From positions 1 to 39,815 of the forward strand of contig JAQXEG010000019.1 of the NCBI GenBank assembly GCA_029250945.1: 39,815 nucleotides of DNA. Direction: 5' to 3'. This stretch comes from Yoonia sp. (GTDB lineage: Bacteria > Pseudomonadota > Alphaproteobacteria > Rhodobacterales > Rhodobacteraceae). This document shows positions 1 through 8,702 of this stretch, one piece after another (within the stretch, counting starts at the first letter, position 1; each line of letters begins with the position of its first letter). The notes under the pieces are model-generated. The model was not told where the DNA came from. It worked only from the letters and a program-made list of their open reading frames with translations, and did no database searches. The position numbers were made by a program, and so were the translations under genes.

Positions 1-1
1 C

Positions 2-574
2 GACCGCGAAAGAAACCTGCTTGGCGAAACCAGCATGCTTTTGCAGGCGGCAACAACCGATCCACTGACCCGCGCCATGAACCGGCGCAGCGTCATGGAC
101 GGGTATGGCAACCTTGAAATGTTGAACCACCCGTACCGTGGTATCGCGATAGTCTGCATAGATGTGGATAATTTCAAAGTGACCAATGACACCTACGGGC
201 ATCTTGCTGGCGATAAGGTGCTGATCGAAATTTCATCCTGCATCAAATCATGTCTGCGCGGCGGTGATTTATTCGCGCGAATGAGCGGGGATGAATTTCT
301 GATCGTCTTAACAAATGTGGCCAGCCACGAGGCACAGGTCATTACCGAACGATGTCGCAAAATCATTTCGCGTGTGCCCGTGCCGTTCGAAGGGCGGACC
401 ATCGACACCAGCATCAGCGTCGGCACAGTCTGGTCCCCACTTTTCGAACCATTCGGAGAATTCCGCGACGCCGCAGATGTCGCCCTGTACCGCGCAAAAT
501 CCGCAGGTCGCGATTGCATGGCGTTTAACGGGAAACATGATTTTGATTTGCAGACAGCGCTCGACGCCGCCTAA
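2..574 (+). CDS. GGDEF-domain diguanylate cyclase, 5' end outside window
   Basis: This is the C-terminal part of a GGDEF protein that would make cyclic di-GMP from two GTP. The frame is open to the window edge, so the true start lies upstream; the first internal ATG is at 35. Numbering from that ATG, the domain opens with DPLTRAMNRR (about residue 9), shows the metal-binding IDVDNFK (42-48), and has the active-site loop as SGDEF (84-88) instead of GGDEF. An intact inhibitory-site RGGD (75-78) sits five residues before it. The first Gly-to-Ser change occurs in the family and does not by itself prove loss of activity. The missing N-terminus probably holds a sensor or membrane part, which cannot be seen. 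The stop codon overlaps that of the convergent hydrolase gene by 4 nt. Confidence 0.85.
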   Translation, partial: DRERNLLGETSMLLQAATTDPLTRAMNRRSVMDGYGNLEMLNHPYRGIAIVCIDVDNFKVTNDTYGHLAGDKVLIEISSCIKSCLRGGDLFARMSGDEFLIVLTNVASHEAQVITERCRKIISRVPVPFEGRTIDTSISVGTVWSPLFEPFGEFRDAADVALYRAKSAGRDCMAFNGKHDFDLQTALDAA

Positions 575-1482
575 CTTGTCAGAGCAGCAACAATCGCCTC
601 TGACATTTCATCGGCATGCGTATAGGGTAACCCGTGGGCAGCACCCGCAATCTCGATGTGCTGCACGTTGCGGTTCCACTGTGTCAGCGTGCCAATGGCG
701 CGGGCGGGTATGACAGGATCGGACGTCCCCCAGATCGCCGTGATAGGAACCGCGGTCTTGGCCAATTTACGATGTGCATCCTCAAGCGTGACACGCAAGG
801 CGCCGCGCCGACTAGCCAAAACAGCAGGTAAAAAGCCGCACCGCGATAGATGAAACCGCTGCATTTCTAAAACCGCCGCAGGCTTTTGCGCATCCGATCC
901 GCGCCGCAACTGGCCGGCCGCAAACATCGCATGCAGCCAATCCCCCACGACGGGCAAACTGCGACATCCCCAATCAAAGATGGTTTCCGCACCCTCAATT
1001 CCCGCAGAGGCAACCAGCACAATCGTGTTGACCCGCGATGGTTGGCGCGCGGCAAAGGCGGTCACGATGCTCCCCCCCAAGGAATACCCAAGCATGGATA
1101 CATCACCGATCACATCCTGATCAGCGAGAAGCGTATCAAGCTGATCCAGAAAAAACGGCAAATCCTGCGGACCACTGGCACTGTCGGACATCCCACGCCC
1201 ATAAAGGTCATAGGTCAGCACCCGAAATCCCGCAGCGGTCAGTGACGCCACCGCCCCGTCCCAAACCACCATCGGCGTTGTAAGGCCGTGCACAGCAACG
1301 ATCACCGGACCATCGACGGGTCCGGACCAGCGATAATGGGTCTGCCCTTCGGGCGAGACCACAAAATCGCCACCTGATTGATTGCGCATGGGTTGATTGA
1401 TCGCCTGACGTTGCCGTTCAAAAACAAACGGCAGGGCAGCAACTGCCACAGCAAGAATTCCGACCAATGCCGCGACGATCAT
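571..1482 (-). CDS. Membrane-anchored alpha/beta hydrolase
   Basis: This 303-residue protein belongs to the alpha/beta-hydrolase fold. An N-terminal hydrophobic segment (about residues 1-20) suggests a membrane anchor or uncleaved signal, so the catalytic domain would face the periplasm. The HG oxyanion motif lies near residue 65 (AVHGLTT), the nucleophile elbow is GYSLGG with Ser about 134, the acid is in WGTSDPVIP, and the catalytic His is in GAAHGLPY near the C-terminus. The triad is therefore complete. The substrate (ester, lactone or C-C bond) cannot be inferred. Its start overlaps the stop of the upstream dioxygenase gene as ATGA, implying coupled translation. Its stop overlaps that of the convergent GGDEF gene. 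Confidence 0.85.
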   Translation of the reverse strand: MIVAALVGILAVAVAALPFVFERQRQAINQPMRNQSGGDFVVSPEGQTHYRWSGPVDGPVIVAVHGLTTPMVVWDGAVASLTAAGFRVLTYDLYGRGMSDSASGPQDLPFFLDQLDTLLADQDVIGDVSMLGYSLGGSIVTAFAARQPSRVNTIVLVASAGIEGAETIFDWGCRSLPVVGDWLHAMFAAGQLRRGSDAQKPAAVLEMQRFHLSRCGFLPAVLASRRGALRVTLEDAHRKLAKTAVPITAIWGTSDPVIPARAIGTLTQWNRNVQHIEIAGAAHGLPYTHADEMSEAIVAALTS

Positions 1483-2270
1483 TGTTGGTGCGACGCCTCA
1501 AAGACAGGGAACCAATCTTCGCGCAATCGCTGCCCTTCGGTCATATCGTGTCCGGGAAATGGCGGGGACGTGCGCCCGGGCCGCGCAACATAACGGGCAT
1601 CATCCCCAACCCAACGCAGCGACAGGGCACGCCGACGCGCAGTCGTCGCATTGCCGCGGGCACCATGCACCGTCCGAAAGTCGAACAGCACGGCATCGCC
1701 AGGTTCCATCGCCCATTCAAGCACGCGCATCTGGTCAGGGTCGGCGTCGGGATCAGGCACAGGTATCCAGTCGCCCGTTTCATAAAAATCGCTATCGTCA
1801 GACCAGCTTACTGGGCGGACCATTTTGTCCCACGTGTGGGATCCCGCAACAAACCGAAGCGATGCACCCGTAACCACATCCAACGGCATCCAAAGGCTAA
1901 CGGTTTGTTGCCCCTCAACAAAGTAATAGGGCGCATCCTGATGCCACGGCGTTGGCTTGGGCGTGCCGGGTTCTTTGACCAGCACATGATCATGAAAAAA
2001 CTGGGCCGTCTTGCTTTGCATCGCGGTCGCTGCCAACGCCGCCGCAGGGCTCTCGCGCACCACGCGTTCGAACGTAGGGATACGTGTCCAGTTGCAATAG
2101 TCGTCGAAAAACCGCCCCTCTGACACCTGATTTTCAGACGCGTATTCGCCAGGGTTCGCCATGTTTTCGGCCACCCCTTCGGCCATCACATCGACCCAAT
2201 CCTTGAACAAACCACGGACCACAACGGCCCCGTCACGTTGAAAATCAGCAACTTGTTCCGGTGTCATCAT
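1479..2270 (-). CDS. Phytanoyl-CoA dioxygenase (PhyH) family oxygenase
   Basis: This is a Fe(II)/2-oxoglutarate-dependent oxygenase of the PhyH family, about 263 residues. The iron-binding HxD is WHQD (His about 110, Asp about 112), and the distal His is in TVHGARGN, followed by an Arg-rich strand (RRALSLRW) that would bind 2-oxoglutarate. The family hydroxylates unactivated carbons of lipids, amino acids or small osmolytes, and the substrate here is unknown. The ATG at 2270 is preferred over an upstream in-frame TTG at 2282 because it forms an ATGA overlap with the preceding cyclodeaminase-family gene. The chain of overlaps (cyclodeaminase family, PhyH, hydrolase) suggests one transcript and possibly one pathway acting on an amino-acid-like or ester substrate; that is inference. 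Confidence 0.85.
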   Translation of the reverse strand: MMTPEQVADFQRDGAVVVRGLFKDWVDVMAEGVAENMANPGEYASENQVSEGRFFDDYCNWTRIPTFERVVRESPAAALAATAMQSKTAQFFHDHVLVKEPGTPKPTPWHQDAPYYFVEGQQTVSLWMPLDVVTGASLRFVAGSHTWDKMVRPVSWSDDSDFYETGDWIPVPDPDADPDQMRVLEWAMEPGDAVLFDFRTVHGARGNATTARRRALSLRWVGDDARYVARPGRTSPPFPGHDMTEGQRLREDWFPVFEASHQQ

Positions 2271-3175
2271 CGGGCATTCCAAACATCGAGGATATAGCGG
2301 CAGGTCATCAAATCCAGATGCGCCCCACCACCGTTTTTAAACAGCGTAATGTCATTAGGGTCACGGCGAAACGCGCCCAGATCATAGTAGTCGGCAACCA
2401 CATGTGACGCATCAATCACGCCCGCTGCAATCGGGATTTTCAACTCTCCGATATGGCCCACGGTGGTGTGCATATTGTCGACAAACACACGCGATTTGAG
2501 CAAGGCGGCATCATCAACCTCGCGCATATCAGGGCGGTAGGCGCCGATCAGATCAACGTGTTGGCCGGGTTGCAGCCAGTCACCTTTGATAAGCGGATCT
2601 GTGGACATCGTGGCGCTGGTGATGATGTCAGCGGCACGCACCGCAGCCTCTAAATCATCGGCAATCGCCACATCGGGGAGTGCGGCCTGAAACGCCTCTG
2701 CGCCCGCAGGTGACCTGTTCCAAACCGTGAATTTTGCATGCGGAAACGCCGCACTATAGGCCGCGTATAACGACCGCCCCACCGTACCCGCGCCCACGAT
2801 CAGAATGTTGGAACTATCCGGACGGGCCAGCCGCCGCGCCGCCAACAGGCTGTCACCCGCCGTCTTCCATTTCGTGACCAGATGAAAGTCCAGTATTGCC
2901 TGAAGCGTGCCATCGCTGCCGGAAAACAGATTTACTGCCCCGCCGATCATCGGCTTTCCCGCATCGCGATTATCGGGAAATACGGTCGCGCATTTCACCG
3001 CCAAACCCAGCCCGTCAATCCACGCGGATCGGTTCAGCAAGGTTTTGTTGCCCTGATACAGGAACACATCCTCGACCGTGGCCTTGGGCAATTCATGCCC
3101 CGCCGCCAGCACATCCGTCAGCGCGATCCAATCAAGTAGCGCGTCAGCCTCGGCCAACGGGATCATCTGGTTCAT
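2267..3175 (-). CDS. Ornithine cyclodeaminase / mu-crystallin family protein
   Basis: This 302-residue protein belongs to the ornithine cyclodeaminase/mu-crystallin family of NAD(P)-dependent enzymes, which act on amino acids or cyclic imines. The Rossmann glycine motif is GAGTVGRS (about 128-135). A conserved Lys lies in AVKCATV (about 61), and a substrate-loop motif GAYRPDMREVDD lies near residue 205. That loop is closer to the broad imine-reductase or alanine-dehydrogenase type members than to a strict ornithine cyclodeaminase, so no specific reaction is assigned. The start overlaps the stop of the HAD gene (ATGA) and the stop overlaps the PhyH start, placing it inside a tight minus-strand operon. 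Confidence 0.83.
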   Translation of the reverse strand: MNQMIPLAEADALLDWIALTDVLAAGHELPKATVEDVFLYQGNKTLLNRSAWIDGLGLAVKCATVFPDNRDAGKPMIGGAVNLFSGSDGTLQAILDFHLVTKWKTAGDSLLAARRLARPDSSNILIVGAGTVGRSLYAAYSAAFPHAKFTVWNRSPAGAEAFQAALPDVAIADDLEAAVRAADIITSATMSTDPLIKGDWLQPGQHVDLIGAYRPDMREVDDAALLKSRVFVDNMHTTVGHIGELKIPIAAGVIDASHVVADYYDLGAFRRDPNDITLFKNGGGAHLDLMTCRYILDVWNAR

Positions 3176-3792
3176 GCGGCTTCATCCTTGGTCAAAAGCC
3201 CGTGCGACACGACGCAATCGGCCCAACCTTGCGGCCCTTCGAACAAATGTGTTTGCCAGCCGCGTGCATTCGCCGCACGTATGTTATCAATGCGGTCATC
3301 GGTGAACAGCAAAGTCGCCGGATCAATGCCGCAATCATCCTCAAGCCGCTGGTAAATCTCTGCATCGGGTTTGATCACACCCATGTGACCCGAGATATAG
3401 CGGCGGTCAAATTCGCCCAAAAACGGATAGACAGGTTCGGCAATCTCAAACGTCTGGATGCCGAAGTTTGTCAGCGCAAAGACGAGCACCCCCTTGGCAC
3501 GCAGGCTGCGCAAGATACGCACGGATTGCGGGATCGCAGGCGTCGCAAGCTCTAACCAATTGTCGTGCCACATGCGCACTTCAGCCCGAAATTCAGGGTT
3601 TGCATCCGCGGCAGCGTAGATCGTATCGCGAAAATTGGCGCCGCGGTCGACCTCATCATTGATGCCGTGCAGGTCAATGGCCGCGAACATCTCGCACCTG
3701 CGCCCCTCGCCCACTGTGGCGTCAAAAAACCGCTCAGGTTGCCATTCGATCAGCACATTGCCGATGTCAAAAATTACTGCGTTGATTGTCAT
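3172..3792 (-). CDS. HAD-family hydrolase (YihX-like phosphatase)
   Basis: This is a 206-residue haloacid-dehalogenase-superfamily hydrolase. Motif I is FDIGNVLIEW, with the nucleophilic Asp at about residue 9 and Gly where most HAD phosphatases have the second Asp, as in the YihX-type subfamily (DLGNV). Motif II is ALTNFG, the conserved Lys is in GVIKPDAEIY, and motif III is FTDDRIDN. YihX-like enzymes remove phosphate from small sugar phosphates, but the substrate here is not predictable. It lies 9 nt downstream of the DMT transporter gene and overlaps the next gene by ATGA. The N-terminal cap helices (about residues 15-90) look complete, so it is probably functional. Confidence 0.83.
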   Translation of the reverse strand: MTINAVIFDIGNVLIEWQPERFFDATVGEGRRCEMFAAIDLHGINDEVDRGANFRDTIYAAADANPEFRAEVRMWHDNWLELATPAIPQSVRILRSLRAKGVLVFALTNFGIQTFEIAEPVYPFLGEFDRRYISGHMGVIKPDAEIYQRLEDDCGIDPATLLFTDDRIDNIRAANARGWQTHLFEGPQGWADCVVSHGLLTKDEAA

Positions 3793-3801
3793 GGTCCCAC
3801 C

Positions 3802-4767
3802 CTAGCGGCGCACGCGCGGGTTTTGCAACGGCGCTTTGGCCACCGCCGCCTCGCGCCAGATGATAAACAGGCCCGCGCCGAAAATCAGCGCCATGCCGAT
3901 GTAGGACACAGCGTCGGGCCATTCGTCAAACACGATCACGCCCCAGACCACCGACAACGGCAGCGCAAGGTATTCAAACGGGGCCACAATCGCCGCCTCT
4001 GCCACGCGGTAGGCTTGGGATATGAAATAGCCGCCCACCGCCACGCCGAACCCGACCAACAGCATGACCGGAAAATCCGCCATCAACGGCCATTCCCATG
4101 CGCGCAGCAGAAACCGCAGCGACGGGTCATCTTGGTCGCCAAACCGCCCGTCGCCCACCGCCAGCCCGATGATCAAGCACACCACGATGAACACGATCTG
4201 GATGTAGAACGACATGGTCGCGGCACTGTCCGTGCGCCCGATTTTGCGCGTAAGCATGTGCAATCCGGCATAGGCGATCGCCGCACCCACCGGCAACAGC
4301 GACGCGTATTGAAACGCATCCGTGCCTGGGCGCATCATGATGACCACGCCGATCAGCCCCACGATCACCGCCGCCCAGCGCCGCGGCCCTACATATTCGC
4401 CCAGAAACAGAACCGAAAATATCGTGATGACCAGCGGACTGACAAAGAATATCGCCACCGCATCGGCCAATGGCATCGCCGCCAGCCCAAGGAAAAACGT
4501 CATGTTTGCAATTACGACGCAAAGCCCGCGCAGCAGATGCAACGGCAGTTGCCGCGTGCGAAAAATTGCGTGGCCATCGGTCAGCGGGGCAATCAGTGCA
4601 AGGACAATGACAAGTCCGATCACCGAGCGGATCAGCACCACCTCGTGCAGGGCATAGCCGCCCGACAAAAACTTGATCGCGGCATCGTTGACCGAGAAAA
4701 AGAAGACCGCAATCATCGCGGATAACGCGCCGACTTGGCCGGGGCGCAGGTTTGCAAATATATTCAT
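3802..4767 (-). CDS. EamA/DMT-family transporter
   Basis: This 321-residue integral membrane protein has about ten hydrophobic segments arranged as two EamA repeats, the drug/metabolite transporter layout. It begins with a segment typical of the family (GALSAMIAVFFFSVNDAAIKF), and the boundary between repeats falls near residue 150-165. Such proteins usually export amino acids, purines or other small metabolites across the inner membrane, and the substrate cannot be read from sequence. The gene stands in a minus-strand operon between a DUF188 gene (33 nt upstream) and the HAD phosphatase gene (9 nt downstream). A very long plus-strand open frame over the same bases is a shadow. Confidence 0.85.
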   Translation of the reverse strand: MNIFANLRPGQVGALSAMIAVFFFSVNDAAIKFLSGGYALHEVVLIRSVIGLVIVLALIAPLTDGHAIFRTRQLPLHLLRGLCVVIANMTFFLGLAAMPLADAVAIFFVSPLVITIFSVLFLGEYVGPRRWAAVIVGLIGVVIMMRPGTDAFQYASLLPVGAAIAYAGLHMLTRKIGRTDSAATMSFYIQIVFIVVCLIIGLAVGDGRFGDQDDPSLRFLLRAWEWPLMADFPVMLLVGFGVAVGGYFISQAYRVAEAAIVAPFEYLALPLSVVWGVIVFDEWPDAVSYIGMALIFGAGLFIIWREAAVAKAPLQNPRVRR

Positions 4768-4799
4768 GCCCCATGGGTCGCAGGTCGGGGCCGACAGGT

Positions 4800-5246
4800 C
4801 TAGCCCCTTTGCGACGCGCGCAATGCATGTTCCAGCGCGTCAAGGAAATGCGACCGATCCGCCTTGCCAAACGGTTTGCCACCGCCTTGGCGAAACGGAT
4901 CGGCGGCGCGCATATCGGCCATCAGATCACGGGTCGCCAGCACATTGCCGATATTGGCCTGTGTCAGCGGCTCGCCATTGTGTTTCAGCACCTGCGCACC
5001 ACCCTCGATACAGCGCGCGGCAAGCGGGATATCACCGGTAATCACAATATCCCCCGGCCCCGCCCGATCCGCGATCCACATATCGGCCACATCAGGTCCA
5101 TCCGGCACCACGACTGTCTCAACCAACGGGTTCAGCGATGGGCGAATACCACCGTTGGATACAACGAACATCTGCACCTTATGGCGGGTGCCGACGCGTT
5201 CGACCTCGGCCTTGACCGGACAAGCATCCGCATCGACGTAGATCAT
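4800..5246 (-). CDS. DUF188 / YaiI-YqxD family protein
   Basis: This 148-residue protein begins with the family signature [10 protein letters not shown] and continues with [10 protein letters not shown] and the late [14 protein letters not shown] block, all typical of the DUF188 (YaiI/YqxD) family. The acidic start resembles PIN-like nuclease folds, but the molecular function of the family is not established. Length matches the usual 145-160 residues, so it looks complete. Its ATG overlaps the stop of fghA (ATGA), which supports co-translation. The neighbours give no clear functional hint. Confidence 0.85.
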   Translation of the reverse strand: MIYVDADACPVKAEVERVGTRHKVQMFVVSNGGIRPSLNPLVETVVVPDGPDVADMWIADRAGPGDIVITGDIPLAARCIEGGAQVLKHNGEPLTQANIGNVLATRDLMADMRAADPFRQGGGKPFGKADRSHFLDALEHALRASQRG

Positions 5247-6073
5247 CGGTAAAGCGCCTCTGCATGGAACGCGATGTGTTCTTCGATGAACGTTGAGATA
5301 AAGAAATACGAATGGTCGTACCCTTTTTGCAAACGCACGGCACCCTCCTGCAAACAGCCTGCGAAGGCCGCCGCGAATTCCTGCGTGCCGAGCAAATCGG
5401 CAAACTGGTCATCGGTACCCGTGTCGATCAAGACCGGCCCGTCAAACCCACCATCCAGCATCAAAGCGGTGGCATCATGGGCGGCCCATGTGCCTTCTTC
5501 AGAGCCTAAATATGCACTAAACTGCTTTTGCCCCCAGTCCGACGCTGTTGGATTACAGATCGGAGCAAAGGCGGACACCGACCGGAACCGGTCTGGCAAG
5601 GACATCGCCATCGTCAACGCGCCATGCCCGCCCATCGAATGACCCATAATCGCCTGACGATCCATATCAATCGCGAAATTCTCGGCCAGCAGGGCAGGCA
5701 ATTCATCGGTCACATAGGTCCACATTTTGAAATGTTTATCCCAAGGTGCTTGGGTCGCATCCACATAGAACCCTGCCCCTTGGCCCAAATCGAACGCATC
5801 GTCGTTTGGCACACCCTCACCACGCGGGGATGTGTCAGGGAACACCAGAGCGATACCTTGTTCAGCGGCCCATGCCTGTGCACCCGCCTTGACCATCGCG
5901 TTTTCATGGGTGCAGGTCAGACCCGACAGAAACCACAGCACTGGTACAGGGCCGTGCGTTGCCTCTTCGGGCATGAAAACCGCGAATGTCATATCACAGA
6001 CGCAGGCATCAGATGCGTGGGAATACACCCCTTGGGTGCCACCAAAGCAGCGGTTTTCAGAAATGGTTTGCAT
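5243..6073 (-). CDS. fghA: S-formylglutathione hydrolase
   Basis: This esterase completes glutathione-dependent formaldehyde oxidation by hydrolysing S-formylglutathione to formate and glutathione in the cytoplasm. The nucleophile motif is [10 protein letters not shown] (Ser about 145-150). It also shows the family's [10 protein letters not shown] oxyanion block, an N-terminal [11 protein letters not shown], the acid Asp in DTGTDDQF and the terminal His in GYDHSYFFI. The ATG at 6073 is preferred to the one at 6094 because AAAGGGA lies five bases before it, and it gives 276 residues, the usual size. The formaldehyde dehydrogenase partner gene is not in the window. The neighbour upstream is an AEC transporter gene. 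Confidence 0.93.
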   Translation of the reverse strand: MQTISENRCFGGTQGVYSHASDACVCDMTFAVFMPEEATHGPVPVLWFLSGLTCTHENAMVKAGAQAWAAEQGIALVFPDTSPRGEGVPNDDAFDLGQGAGFYVDATQAPWDKHFKMWTYVTDELPALLAENFAIDMDRQAIMGHSMGGHGALTMAMSLPDRFRSVSAFAPICNPTASDWGQKQFSAYLGSEEGTWAAHDATALMLDGGFDGPVLIDTGTDDQFADLLGTQEFAAAFAGCLQEGAVRLQKGYDHSYFFISTFIEEHIAFHAEALYR

Positions 6074-6112
6074 GGTCGTCCCTTTCGATTTCATGTCATG
6101 GCTAGCGCAAGG

Positions 6113-7042
6113 TTACAGGCTTGTCACCCATGTGATCACGGCCGAGATGGTTAGAATACTGATGCCCGTCGACAGCAAGATCGCCGCAGATACACGCGCG
6201 GGCGCGACGCCATAGTGCTGGGCTAAAATATACACATTGCCCGCCACTGGCAGCGCGGCGGCCGTGATCATGACGCCCGCGGCGTAGGGATCAACATCGA
6301 ACACCAGCAATGCAGCAACGGCGACAGCGGCAGGGTGCAGCACCAGTTTGCACAGGCTCAACCAGCCCGCAACAGCCACACGCTCTGCCGATTTTCCGGC
6401 CAGCGATGCACCGATGGCAAAAAGCGCACCGGGGGTCGCGGCACCGCCCAGAATTTCCAAAAATTCGTTCACAGGCACGGGGATGGGCAGCGCAAGTGAC
6501 GACACAACCATCCCCGCGCTGATCGACACGACCATCGGGTTCGCCCACAACCCAAGACCCACGGTCCGCAAAATCCCCAGCGACATGCGCCCGTCGCGCG
6601 ATCCAGTGATCAGGATCACAACAAGCGAGCTGAAGACAATCAAATCGACGGCCAGCACCATCATGACGGGGCCAATGGCATTGGCACCCAGCAGCAGCAC
6701 CAGCATCGGAATACCAAGAAACCCGACATTGCCGATGACTGCGCATTGCGCCTCGATCGCGGCCTCTCTGACGCGCAGGCCCCGCGCCATGGCGACGATG
6801 GTGGCCAATAGGTACACGGCAATCGTGCCTGCGAGATAGGCCCAGACAAACTGCCAATCCAAAATGGCCGATAGTTCGAGGTTCGCGGCAAAACGGAACA
6901 ACATCGCCGACAGGGCAAAATAGAACACAAATTTCGTCAGATAGGCGGTGGCCTGCGGTGTGAAAAACCCTGTTCGCCCCGCGCCGTATCCCAGGCTGAT
7001 CACGGCGAAAAATGGCAAGGTTTTCAGGAAAATTTCCAGCAC
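6113..7042 (-). CDS. AEC-family (auxin efflux carrier-like) transporter
   Basis: This 309-residue membrane protein has about ten hydrophobic helices in the AEC/MadN-like carrier layout. It opens with LEIFLKTLPFFAVISLGYGAGR and has the helix-breaking Asn/Pro/Gly stretches of the family (GNVGFLGIPM near residue 105, NPMVVSISAG near 170, AALPVAGNVYILA near 275). Bacterial members carry small carboxylates such as malonate or malate, and the substrate here is unknown. The start is GTG, directly abutting the TAA of the preceding gene, so translation is probably coupled. It is followed 39 nt later by fghA. Confidence 0.85.
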   Translation of the reverse strand: MLEIFLKTLPFFAVISLGYGAGRTGFFTPQATAYLTKFVFYFALSAMLFRFAANLELSAILDWQFVWAYLAGTIAVYLLATIVAMARGLRVREAAIEAQCAVIGNVGFLGIPMLVLLLGANAIGPVMMVLAVDLIVFSSLVVILITGSRDGRMSLGILRTVGLGLWANPMVVSISAGMVVSSLALPIPVPVNEFLEILGGAATPGALFAIGASLAGKSAERVAVAGWLSLCKLVLHPAAVAVAALLVFDVDPYAAGVMITAAALPVAGNVYILAQHYGVAPARVSAAILLSTGISILTISAVITWVTSL

Positions 7043-8014
7043 TTAGTCAAACGCACCTGTGACACGGCTCAACAGCATAAATGCGCGGGCGGTGCGGGTT
7101 TCTGACAGCGCGCTAATTTCTTCGTCCGTTGCACCGGGTTCAAACGCGATCAGCGTCTTATCAAACCGACGCAGAAAATGGTGGGCAGCATCGCGGTAAA
7201 TCGTATCCTCGCGCATCCGGCCTGATGTCAGCGCAAGCAACGACCGATCGCGCACACCGCCCAGCGACGCCATCGTGCGCCCGCGTTCGCCATTGGCAAA
7301 ACGACGCCAGATTTCGGGGCGTGCACGGTCGGGACGCAGGTCATCCATATAGATGCCGTCTTGGGACATCAGCGTCAGAATATCTTGGGCCGCTTGCACA
7401 AGCTGCCGCGCATTCCGATCCTTCAGCGCCAATCGCAACGCGTTAAAACCGCGTGTGTCCTGATCATTGTCAGGGAAATTCAACGCGCGGATCAGATCGG
7501 CATTGGGCAACGGCGGCGTGATGTCTTCGGCGCTTGTCCCCAATTCCAACGCGGGTTGATCATCTTGCGTCGCGGGCCGCACAGACGTGATCTGCAACTT
7601 TTGATCCGGCCGCGACAATGCTAATGTGGCCAGTGTTGTTTCCGTCTTGTGGGTCGCTTGCGCGATCTCATTGAGCTTCTTTTCAACCGTGGGTTGGATT
7701 TGCCCGGTCGGTGCGGCGCGGTTTTCAATGTAAGTTTTGCGCATCCCGTCAACCGCCGCCTGCAAGCGCTTGGATTCCTCTTTCATAACGCGGGCGGATT
7801 TGCTGGCGGCCAGCGCCACCCAGATCATCGCTACGGGCATAAAAATTGCGATCAGAACAAGGATAAACCGCAAGCTGTCAAACCGGTCCTCGACCGTTGA
7901 TGTTGGCGGCAGGAAAAAGAAGAACAGCCCAACCATGACCATCCACCCGACCGAAAGGGCAAGTGCGATCAGCTCTGCGGCGGAGCGTCCTTCGGGGGTG
8001 TTGGAGGGGGCCAT
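7043..8014 (-). CDS. Conserved hypothetical membrane protein with coiled coil
   Basis: I do not recognise a named family in this 323-residue protein. Two hydrophobic helices (about residues 12-36 and 48-70) are followed by a charged heptad-like stretch (about 72-145) that may form a coiled coil. A Pro/Asp-rich linker leads to a helical C-terminal domain (about 165-323) with ALNFPDNDQD and a GERGRTMASLGGVRD stretch. The likely topology is a short N-terminus, a membrane hairpin and a large cytoplasmic domain. It lies 10 nt after greA and directly abuts the AEC transporter gene, so it is co-transcribed with both. A scaffold or regulatory role is possible but not shown. Confidence 0.7.
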   Translation of the reverse strand: MAPSNTPEGRSAAELIALALSVGWMVMVGLFFFFLPPTSTVEDRFDSLRFILVLIAIFMPVAMIWVALAASKSARVMKEESKRLQAAVDGMRKTYIENRAAPTGQIQPTVEKKLNEIAQATHKTETTLATLALSRPDQKLQITSVRPATQDDQPALELGTSAEDITPPLPNADLIRALNFPDNDQDTRGFNALRLALKDRNARQLVQAAQDILTLMSQDGIYMDDLRPDRARPEIWRRFANGERGRTMASLGGVRDRSLLALTSGRMREDTIYRDAAHHFLRRFDKTLIAFEPGATDEEISALSETRTARAFMLLSRVTGAFD

Positions 8015-8024
8015 GATGACTGCC

Positions 8025-8495
8025 TTAGGTGTAGCTGATGCTCAGGATTTCATAGGAACGCACGCCGCCCGGGGTGCGGACCTCGACACTGTCGCCTTCG
8101 TCCTTGCCGATCAGGGCGCGGGCCAGCGGGGATTTGATATTCAGCAACCCAGCTTCGATATTGGCCTCATACTCACCCACGATTTGATAGGTCTTTTCCT
8201 CGTCCGTGTCCTCATCGACCAGACCCACCTTGGCGCCGAATTTGATCGTGCCCGACAGACGCGTCAGGTCAATGACATCCGCAAGGGAAATAATCCCCTC
8301 AAGCTCTTTGACGCGGCCCTCAATGAACGACTGCTTTTCCTTGGCGGAATGGTATTCAGCGTTCTCGGACAAATCACCATGCTCGCGGGCCTCGGCGATG
8401 GCACGGATGATCGCAGGGCGTTCCACCGATTTCAGGTGCTTCAGCTCTTCGTTCATTTTGTCGTAACCGGGTTTGGTCAGCGGTATCTTTTCCAT
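8025..8495 (-). CDS. greA: Transcription elongation factor GreA
   Basis: GreA rescues backtracked RNA polymerase by stimulating transcript cleavage through the secondary channel. The protein begins [13 protein letters not shown], has the long antiparallel coiled coil with the acidic tip ([13 protein letters not shown], near residues 40-53), and ends with the FKBP-like domain containing [14 protein letters not shown]. The start at 8495 is chosen over an upstream in-frame ATG at 8528 because an AAGGAGG ribosome-binding site lies upstream of it, and it gives 156 residues, the normal length. It heads the minus-strand gene series and is divergent from the ETF-quinone oxidoreductase gene. Confidence 0.96.
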   Translation of the reverse strand: MEKIPLTKPGYDKMNEELKHLKSVERPAIIRAIAEAREHGDLSENAEYHSAKEKQSFIEGRVKELEGIISLADVIDLTRLSGTIKFGAKVGLVDEDTDEEKTYQIVGEYEANIEAGLLNIKSPLARALIGKDEGDSVEVRTPGGVRSYEILSISYT

Positions 8496-8538
8496 CGGCG
8501 CGGCCCCTCCTTGCGGGGTGAAATTCAATCATCGGACG

Positions 8539-8569
8539 TTCATACCCTATTTGGACGGATCAAAGTCAA
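8539..8569 (-). promoter_or_regulatory. Candidate promoter of greA
   Basis: On the minus strand a TTGACT box (8564-8569) is followed 19 bases later by TATGAA (8539-8544), about 45 bases before the greA start. The spacing is slightly long for a sigma-70-type promoter, so this is a tentative call. Confidence 0.35.
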
Positions 8570-8620
8570 GTGCAAGCGCGTTTTCGCGTCGCATGGTGGC
8601 GATTTAACGTCGTGTCGTGA

Positions 8621-8648
8621 TTGACGCTTTGGCGGGGTCTGGCATACC
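8621..8648 (+). promoter_or_regulatory. Candidate promoter of the ETF-quinone oxidoreductase gene
   Basis: A TTGACG box (8621-8626) is followed after 16 bases by CATACC (8643-8648), 55 bases before the coding start. The -35 element is good and the -10 element is weak. The rest of the greA/ETF-QO divergent gap (8496-8702) shows no gene. Confidence 0.4.
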
Positions 8649-8702
8649 TATACGCAACTTTATTACGGGCAGGACCGCCCCATCGGCACAAAGGGACAGC
8701 AC

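Noticed and set aside
3565-4725. Long plus-strand open frame of 386 codons
   Set aside because: It lies opposite the DMT transporter and HAD genes, and its His/Arg-rich composition is typical of an antisense shadow.
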